Source: Yamagishiella unicocca
Lineage: Eukaryota; Chlorophyta; Chlorophyceae; Chlamydomonadales; Volvocaceae
DNA: 64,000 nt
Direction of reading: 5' to 3'
Assembly: GCA_003116995.1 (NCBI GenBank)
Contig: BDSL01000011.1
Location: forward strand, 1,302,001 to 1,366,000
Below the pieces are notes generated by a model. It had not been told where the DNA came from. It saw only the letters and a list, made by a program, of their open reading frames with translations, and ran no database searches. Every line of letters begins with the position of its first letter. Position 1 is the stretch's first letter. A program made the translations under genes and the position numbers. Below are positions 57,575-64,000 of the stretch, one piece after another.

Positions 57575-57770
57575 TTGGCAGCAGCAGGAGCAGCAAGAGC
57601 AGCAGGAGCAGCAGCAGGAGCAGCAAGAGCAGCAGGAGCAGCAGCAGGAGCAGCAGGAGCAGCAGGAGCAGCAGGAGCAGCAGCAGCAGCAGCAGGAGCA
57701 GCAGGAGCAGCAGGAGCAGCAGCAGGAGCAGCAGCAGGAGCGGCAGCAGGAGCAGCAGGAGCAGGAGCAG
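57575..57770. repeat. CAG/GAG (CTG/CTC) triplet tract
   Basis: About 195 bp of CAG and GAG triplets with no interruption of the three-base period. On the plus strand it lies in an open frame (57255-57866) as a Gln/Glu run ending QEQEQFVDGMM; on the minus strand it would read Leu, or Ala/Pro in another frame. I cannot tell whether it is translated. If the armadillo-like gene uses the TTACA (TGTAA) at 57392-57396, the tract is a CTG repeat in its 3' UTR. Confidence 0.8.
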
Positions 57771-58046
57771 TTCGTGGACGGTATGATGGAACAGAAGGAA
57801 CACGATGTCCAGATATCGTACCGTGACGCACCGTGGGCGACTACTGCCGCGTGTCTGCGATCCTAGGGAGGACAACCAGAGCACCACACGAGCAGCAGCA
57901 ACACAACACGGCGGGCAGCAGCGCGCGCCGAAACACTCCCGAAGCGCGCGCCACGTCAGCCAATGCGCGCCGCGGCCGGATCCGTCGTACGACCTTCTCT
58001 CACTCGCCGGCCCCTCTCTCACTCGCTCCGGAACCCGCCAGCTCGC

Positions 58047-61000
58047 TCAATCCCGGTTCCAAAACCCAACCCTCCCTCCTCGACACACCTGCAAGGACCG
58101 CCTCCTTGCTCGCGGCACCGTGCGGGCAGCTTCCGGCGACTCGCCCTCCACGCCCTTAAAGCGCACAGTGAGCCGCCGGCCCGCCCCAAACAGCCGCAGT
58201 GGGTTGACGGCTCGGAGTGTGTGTACGACGGGGTTTCGACCGCGGCGGCCGTCGCCGTGCTGCGGGGCGCGCTGCGCGTCGTGCTGTGGCTGCTCGTCCA
58301 GCTCGTACGAGCTGAGCCAGGGCTGGTTGTCCTCGTGGATCTGGATCTGGATCTGGTGCTGGATCGTCAGGTCCGCCTCCTCAACCTCGGCGCCGTCGTG
58401 GAAGTAGTCCTCCAAGTCCCGCTGCGGTTCCGGATCCGGATTCGAATCCGAATCAGGATCTAAATCCTGCGAACCGAATGCCGTCGGCGGTGCCGCGGCC
58501 GGCACGACCGCGTCTCCGGCGACATGCGGCGGCGGCGGCTGCTGCTCCTGCTTCTCCGGCGGCGGTGGCGGCGGCGGCGACAACGGCGGCGGTGGCAGTG
58601 GCCCTCCAGGGAGGGTTGCGGATCCAGGGGCCACGTCATCGCTGTCCCTTGGCACGTACGATAACATGGTCGTGATGGCGCTGACGGCGGCAGTAGGGGA
58701 CGGCGAGCAGAGCGCTGCTGCCTCAGCTCCAGGAGGGGGCTTATCCGGCGGTGAGGCTCCGGCAGCAGGGGCAGACGCCGGGGCCGGGGCCGCGGCAAGG
58801 GTAGTAGTAGCTGGGGTGGTAGCTGGGGCGGGGATGTGAGCTTGGGTTTGGGCTGCTGCCCTGGCGAGGGTGGAGGTGCGCAGTATGGCCCCCTGGGGGA
58901 CGGCCGCTGCATGCGTGGAGCGCCCGAAGCTGTCGCTGCGGTCTGACCGGTGCAGCGAGGCGGCCCGGGAGATGATGGCGTTGGCGTGGTCGCGGCTGGG
59001 CACCTTGGGGGGGGGTCGGAGGAGCGGCGGGAGGGTGGGGTTGGGGCCGGGGGGACCGGGGGAACCGGGGAACCGGGGGCCGAGAAGGGCAGGCGCAGCT
59101 GCTGCAAATGACACCCTGCACCACGAACACCCATTCCGCATGCGGCGCGGCGTGCCCAGGCTGGATACGACCTCCCTCCCCTCCCTCCTCCTTCCTGTCG
59201 TCTCGCCGTAGCCGATTTAGCTTAGCCGCCGAAGGTCAACTTACGACCTTCGGCTATCGTACCGGTATCCCCGACCCAGCTCTCCAGCATGCATCTCAAA
59301 ACGTCTGTTTTAAACGTTTTTTTCTGGCATCCACGGGTCTTCCTCGAAACCCCCTTCCCCTACCTCTCCTATCCTCCCCTTCCCCCCAGCCTCCCCCCCC
59401 ACCTCCAGCACCGCCATGTAATCTTCCACATCGTCTTCCACGTCCGAGAAGTCACTCGCGTCCATGCGTTTCGCCAGCTGGGGCACGGCAGGGGGGCCAG
59501 GGGCAGTGAGAAGTGGCGGCAGGGGAGGCAGGGCGGCAGGGGCGGCAGCAAGGAGAGCAAGCTGGGCTCGGGCGCGTGTGTCGTACAGAGTCCCAGCTGC
59601 GTGCGTTGTTGCAGGGTTCCACCGCCGCACCTGCTTCCTCCTCACCTCCCACAAAATACACACCAGCTTCCTCCCCCCTTCCCCCGCCCCACAAAAACAC
59701 ACCTGCTTCCTCCTCCCCTTCCCCCCCCACACAAAACACACACACCAGCTTCCTCCCCCCCTTTCCACCCCCCACCAAAACACACCTGCTTCAGGCTGGC
59801 GCGCCGGAGAGATTTGTAGCTGGACTCGCCCTTGAGGGTAGCCAGCATCGAATCCAGGTCCCCAGTGCTGGAGCCCTCGTCGAGACCGCCGCTAAGCGTG
59901 CCACTCCGCTGCCGCTGCGGCACAATCGCTCCAGGGCTGGACGCGCGCCAGTTGCGCAAGTCCTGCGGCGGCGGCAACCTGGCCGGCCCCGACTCGCTAG
60001 GTCGAGCGAAGCGCTGCCTCCAAGAGTTCAAGTCGTTGCGCAGGGAGGGCTGGCTGGGGGGCTGTCCGGTCCCCTCGGGCACCAGGCCTTCCCCCGCGGC
60101 CGCCAGCAGCTGCTGGCCGTAGCGCCAGCCGGCGCCGTTGGGGTGGCGGTGATGGTGCTGGTGGTGCGGCACGGCCGCGGCGTTGGCCAGCGCGATGTCG
60201 GCCTCGCTGTTGGCGAGGCGCATGGCGGTGTCGGGGTTCTCGCCCAGCTGCCGCAGCAGCACGCGTATGCTGGCGGCCCGTGGGTCGTTATCCGGGAGCA
60301 GCTGGAGCTGCGTGCCCAGCGCGATGACGGTGTTGGTGGTCCTGTGCGTGAGGTGCGGGGCGGGGCGGGAGGTGGGTGTGGGTGTGGGTGTGGGTGTGGG
60401 TGTGGGTGTGGGTGCGGGTGCGGGTGCGGGTGCGGGTGCGGGTGCGGGTGCGGGTGCGGGTGCGGGTGCGGGTGCGGGGTGCGGGTGCGGGTGCGGGTGC
60501 GGGTGCGGGGGGGTGCGGGTGCGGGTGCGGGTGCGGGTGCGGGTGCGGGTGCGGGTGCGGGTGCGGGTGCGGGTGCGGGTGCGGGTGCGGGTGCGGGTGC
60601 GGGTGCGGGTGCGGGTGCGGGTGCGGGTGCGGGTGCGGGTGCGGGTGCGGGTGCGGGTGCGGGTGCGGGTGCGGGTGCGGGTGCGGGTGCGGGTGCGGGT
60701 GCGGGTGCGGGTGCGGGTGCGGGTGCGGGTGCGGGTGCGGGTGCGGGTGCGGGTGCGGGTGCGGGTGCGGGTGCGGGTGCGGGTGCGGGTGCGGGTGCGG
60801 GTGCGGGTGCGGGTGCGGGTGCGGGTGCGGGTGCGGGTGCGGGTGCGGGTGCGGGTGCGGGTGCGGGTGCGGGTGCGGGTGCGGGTGCGGGTGCGGGTGC
60901 GGGTGCGGGGTGCGGGTGCGGGTGCGGGTGCGGGTGCGGGTGCGGGTGCGGGTGCGGGTGCGGGTGCGGGTGCGGGTGCGGGTGCGGGGTGCGGGTGCGG

Positions 61001-64000
61001 GTGCGGGTGCGGGTGCGGGTGCGGGTGCGGGTGCGGGTGCGGGTGCGGGTGCGGGTGCGGGTGCGGGTGCGGGTGCGGGTGCGGTGCGGGTGCGGGTGCG
61101 GTGCGGGTGCGGTGCGGTGCGGGTGCGGGTGCGGGGGGTGCGGGTGCGGGTGCTGCGGGTGCGGGTGCGGGTGCGGGTGCGGGTGCGGGTGCGGGTGCGG
61201 GTGCGGGTGCGGGTGCGGGTGCGGGTGCGGGTGCGGGTGCGGGTGCGGGTGCGGGTGCGGGTGCGGGGGGTGCGGGTGCGGGTGCGGGTGCGGGTGCGGG
61301 TGCGGGTGCGGGTGCGGGTGCGGGTGCGGGTGCGGGTGCGGGTGCGGGGGGTGCGGGTGCGGGTGCGGGTGCGGGTGCGGGTGCGGGTGCGGGTGCGGGT
61401 GCGGGTGCGGGTGCGGGGTGCGGGTGCGGGTGCGGGTGCGGGTGCGGGTGCGGGTGCGGGTGCGGGTGCGGGTGCGGGGTGCGGGTGCGGGTGCGGGTGC
61501 GGGTGCGGGTGCGGGTGCGGGTGCGGGTGCGGGTGCGGGTGCGGGTGCGGGTGCGGGTGCGGGTGCGGGTGCGGGTGCGGGTGCGGGTGCGGGTGCGGGT
61601 GCGGGTGCGGGTGCGGGTGGGGTGCGGGTGCGGGCGGGTGCGGGTGCGGGTGCGGGGTGCGGGTGCGGGTGTGCGGGTGCGGGCGTGCGGGTGCGGGGTG
61701 CGGGTGCGGGTGCGGGTGCGGGTGCGGGTGCGGGTGCGGGTGCGGGTGCGGGTGCGGGGTGCGGGTGCGGGTGCGGGTGCGGGTGCGGGTGCGGGGTGCG
61801 GGTGCGGGTGCGGGTGCGGGTGCGGGTGCGGGTGCGGGTGCGGGTGCGGGTGCGGGTGCGGGTGCGGGTGCGGGTGCGGGTGCGGGTGCGGGTGCGGGGG
61901 GTGCGGGTGCGGGTGCGGGTGCGGGTGCGGGTGCGGGTGCGGGTGCGGGGGGGGTGCGGGTGCGGGTGCGGGTGCGGGTGCGGGTGCGGGTGCGGGTGCG
62001 GGTGCGGGTGCGGGTGCGGGTGCGGGTGCGGGTGCGGGTGCGGGTGCGGGTGGGTGCGGGTGCGGGTGCGGGTGCGGGTGCGGGTGCGGGTGCGGGTGTG
62101 CGGGTGCGGGTGCGGGTGCGGGTGCGGGTGCGGGCGGTGCGGGTGCGGGTGCGGTGCGGGTGCGGTGCGGTGCGGGTGCGGCGGGTGCGGGCGGTGCGGG
62201 TGCGGTTGCGGTGCGGGTGCGGGTGCGGGGGTGCGGGTGCGGGGTGCGGGTGCGGGTGCGGGTGCGGGTGCGGGTGCGGGTGCGGGTGCGGGTGCGGGTG
62301 CGGGTGCGGGTGCGGGTGCGGGTGCGGGTGCGGGTGCGGGGGGTGCGGGTGCGGGTGCGGGTGCGGGTGCGGGTGCGGGTGCGGGTGCGGGTGCGGGTGC
62401 GGGTGCGGGGTGCGGGTGCGGGTGCGGGTGCGGGGGGTGCGGGTGCGGGTGCGGGGTGCGGGTGCGGGTGCGGGTGCGGGTGCGGGTGCGGGGCGGGAGG
62501 TGGGTGTGGGTGCGGGGCGGGAGGGGGGTGCGGGTGCGGGAGGTGGGTGCGGGTGCGGGTGCGGGGCGGGAGGTGGGTGAGAGAGCGAGGTGGAGGGGTG
62601 GAGGAGGGGCGGAGGAGGGGCGGAGGAGGGGCGGAGGAGGGGCGGAGGAGGGGCGGAGGAGGGGCGGAGGGATGTAGGTGGGGTGCTACTCGCGTTGCAG
62701 CCATGGCTCAGCCTGGCCCCGCTCAGCCCAGCCACACCGCAACTCCCTCCAGCCCCCTCTTGCACCCACCATCGCAGCCCCACCTGATCTCCCGCAGCGC
62801 CGGCGGGTCGTTCGTGATGAGGTCCACCAGCGCATTCACCACCGGGCGGCAGCAGGCCAGACCGTGGGGCCCCCGCAGCGTGTCTGCTAGCGCCGGGATG
62901 CCTTTTGCCATACGCACCGCCTGCGCAGCAGCAGGCCAGCGGCACGTGACGGCGATGGCGGACGCCACCGTGGCCGGCACCAGGGCGGCGGTGGCCCACC
63001 TGAGGGCGGAAGGAGGGTTTCGAGGAAGACCCGTGGATGCGAGGGGGAAGGAGGGAGGAGGGAAGAGGGAAGGGTGGCGGCGCAAGCGGAGGAGAGGGAC
63101 GTGGGCGGGCAGCCGAGGCGGAATGGGCGAGCGTCACATGCCGTACAACCCGTACCAAGCGCCGAAACCCGTCCGCTAGCTCTGGTGCGCGAAGCGCGGC
63201 CCCGCGAGCCCCCTATCACCTCCCGTCCCGAACTGTGTTGTGTTTTGTCCGTACATGGTTTACCCCCCCGGCCTCCCCCACCTGGGGTGCAGCAGCTCCA
63301 CCAGCGTGTCTATCCCGTCCGAGTGCACCATGTCCATCAGGGCGCCGTGGTCCCCGTCGCCCAGCAGGCAGATCGTGGCGCAGCACAGCACGGCACCCTC
63401 CACGTCATCACTGGCGACACACACCGCCAGCCACTGCGGCCGCGGGGCGGGGCGGGGCGGGGCGGGGCGGGGCGGGGCGGGGCGGGGCGGGGCGGGGCGG
63501 GGCGGGGCGGGGCGGGGCGGGGCGGGGCGGGGCGGGGCGGGGCGGGGCGGGGCGGGGCGGGGCGGGGCGGGGCGGGGCGGGGCGGGGCGGGGCGGGACGA
63601 GGACATCGACGTGAGAGGCGCAGTGAGCAGCGGCAATGATGGTGGTTTAGGGGTGAGCGGAGGAGAGCGGAGGAGCGCGTAGTCCGTAGTGGGATGAAGG
63701 AGAAGTAGAAGGGCGAGGTGGTTGGGGGGCCCTGAGGCAGCGGCTATGTGTGATGGTCGGAGAGCACGGGATCGCGGCACAGGCAGGGGATATGAGCGAT
63801 GTCGTATGGCACGCCGTACGGCATCGTACGGCATCGTACGGCGTCGTACGGCAGGCCCCGGGTTGCCTACACGACTGAGTCACCGCCGCCGCCGCCGCCG
63901 CCGCCGCCACACTCACCTCGCAAATGGCCGGCACCGCGCCCTCCGAAATGGCGATCCGCGCGAGTGACTTGTGCCCCGCCGTGTTCTGCAGCAGCAGCCC
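58047..64000 (-). CDS. Armadillo-like repeat protein, C-terminal part (open at right edge)
   Basis: Minus exons: 64000-63917 (partial), 63433-63282, 62999-62784, 60341-59786, 59477-59403 and about 59003-58047. The last exon could instead splice out at 58089 (GTGTGT donor). All phases agree. The first four exons show helical repeats of armadillo type (AGHKSLARIAISEGAVPAIC, DGIDTLVELLHPR, PVVNALVDLITNDPPALREI, AASIRVLLRQLGENPDTAMR). The later part is His/Pro-rich, then acidic (DASDFSDVEDDVEDYM) and Pro/Ala-rich. Armadillo proteins act as binding scaffolds; no specific partner can be read. One intron (60342-62783) is filled with hexamer satellite and another carries a GGGGC array, so the gene is expanded by repeats without losing its frame. 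Confidence 0.75.
59640..59785. repeat. Minisatellite copying the splice donor of the armadillo-like gene
   Basis: On the minus strand, GGAAGCAGGTGTGTTTTTG-like units of about 40-55 bp repeat three to four times directly after the donor of exon 60341-59786 (AAGCAG then GTGTGT). Each copy again holds AAGC(A/T)GGTGTGT. Confidence 0.8.
60371..62575. repeat. 2.2 kb GGGTGC hexanucleotide satellite inside an intron
   Basis: About 360 tandem GGGTGC units (CACCCG in the sense of the gene), preceded by about eight GGGTGT units at 60371-60415. Interruptions are scattered one-base changes of unit length (GGGGTGC, GGTGC, GGGGGGTGC) and rare base changes. They cluster near 61080-61150, 61620-61690 and 62100-62230, and the two end blocks are the most irregular. 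All six frames are open, which creates spurious long reading frames. The array lies wholly between exons 62999-62784 and 60341-59786. Confidence 0.97.
62590..62672. repeat. 11 bp GGCGGAGGAGG minisatellite
   Basis: About seven units in the same intron as the hexamer satellite, between it and the upstream exon. Confidence 0.9.
63443..63595. repeat. GGGGC pentanucleotide array next to a splice acceptor
   Basis: About 30 perfect GGGGC units. On the minus strand this is GCCCC repeated up to the CGGCCGCAG acceptor of exon 63433-63282. Confidence 0.95.
63805..63909. repeat. GTACGGCATC repeats and a CCG triplet run in an intron
   Basis: GTACGGCATC/GTC repeats four to five times at about 63808-63855, and eight CCG triplets follow at 63885-63909. 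Both are in the intron directly downstream (minus sense) of the edge exon. Confidence 0.85.

Noticed and set aside
57495..58022. Minus-strand frame with more than 50 leucines in a row
   Set aside because: It is the CTG repeat read in one frame, and no membrane protein has such a run.
60371..62575. Hexamer array as an internal telomere repeat
   Set aside because: The algal telomere unit is TTTTAGGG. GGGTGC lacks the T-rich part and the array is inside a gene.
59513..63179. Very long open frames (700-1,050 codons) on both strands rich in Gly-Cys, Arg-Val, His-Pro or Arg-Thr
   Set aside because: They arise because the GGGTGC hexamer keeps all six frames open. Real exons on either side are joined by matching splice phases, with the satellite as intron.
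1..64000. CRISPR arrays or bacterial operons
   Set aside because: Spliceosomal introns throughout and no repeat-spacer pattern; the tandem repeats here have no unique spacers.

Overview
The window looks like nuclear DNA of a volvocine-type green alga. The genes are built of many short exons with CAG/GTGAGT-type splice sites. Their proteins carry long Ala/Gly/Pro/Gln-rich disordered stretches, and coding DNA is GC-rich. One candidate TGTAA polyadenylation signal follows the kinase gene, and minisatellites are abundant. All calls come from reading the sequence; no database search was possible.

Layout. 1-740 is a 3'-truncated duplicate of part of a gene that lies whole at 10094-13677. 1985-2782 encodes a small coiled-coil, tail-anchored protein. 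Two related 32-33 bp satellite clusters flank 3.2-3.9 kb. A minus-strand gene at 9708-5402 resembles codanin-1 and is divergent from a plus-strand gene (10094-13677) for a conserved, probably plastid, membrane protein of unknown function. 14889-21463 is a nested transposon block: a Harbinger-like element (17 bp inverted ends, TAA duplication) interrupted by a Ty3/gypsy chromovirus with identical LTRs. The retroelement has gag, a DAM-like domain, protease, integrase and chromodomain but no reverse transcriptase or RNase H. 21655-24390 holds an inverted pair of a dispersed repeat.

25466-32287 is a 12-exon Ser/Thr kinase with a long disordered N-terminus. 32.3-38.2 kb shows no convincing gene. 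38577-38212 encodes an mL41-like mitoribosomal protein. 44393-39899 is a fully resolved 10-exon GHMP-family sugar/metabolite kinase (363 aa). 45.2-52.6 kb is an inverted pair of paralogous genes of unknown function, almost identical in their last exon but diverged in earlier ones. 52.7-57.2 kb is gene-poor. 57.6 kb has a CAG/CTG tract. 64000-58047 (minus, open at the right edge) is an armadillo-like gene, one intron of which is filled with about 2.2 kb of GGGTGC hexamer satellite.

The genes are unrelated housekeeping or orphan loci and form no pathway. The most unusual object is the structurally intact, apparently recent, RT-less gypsy element nested in a cut-and-paste transposon. A second theme is that several introns carry minisatellites that start at, or copy, their own 5' splice site.
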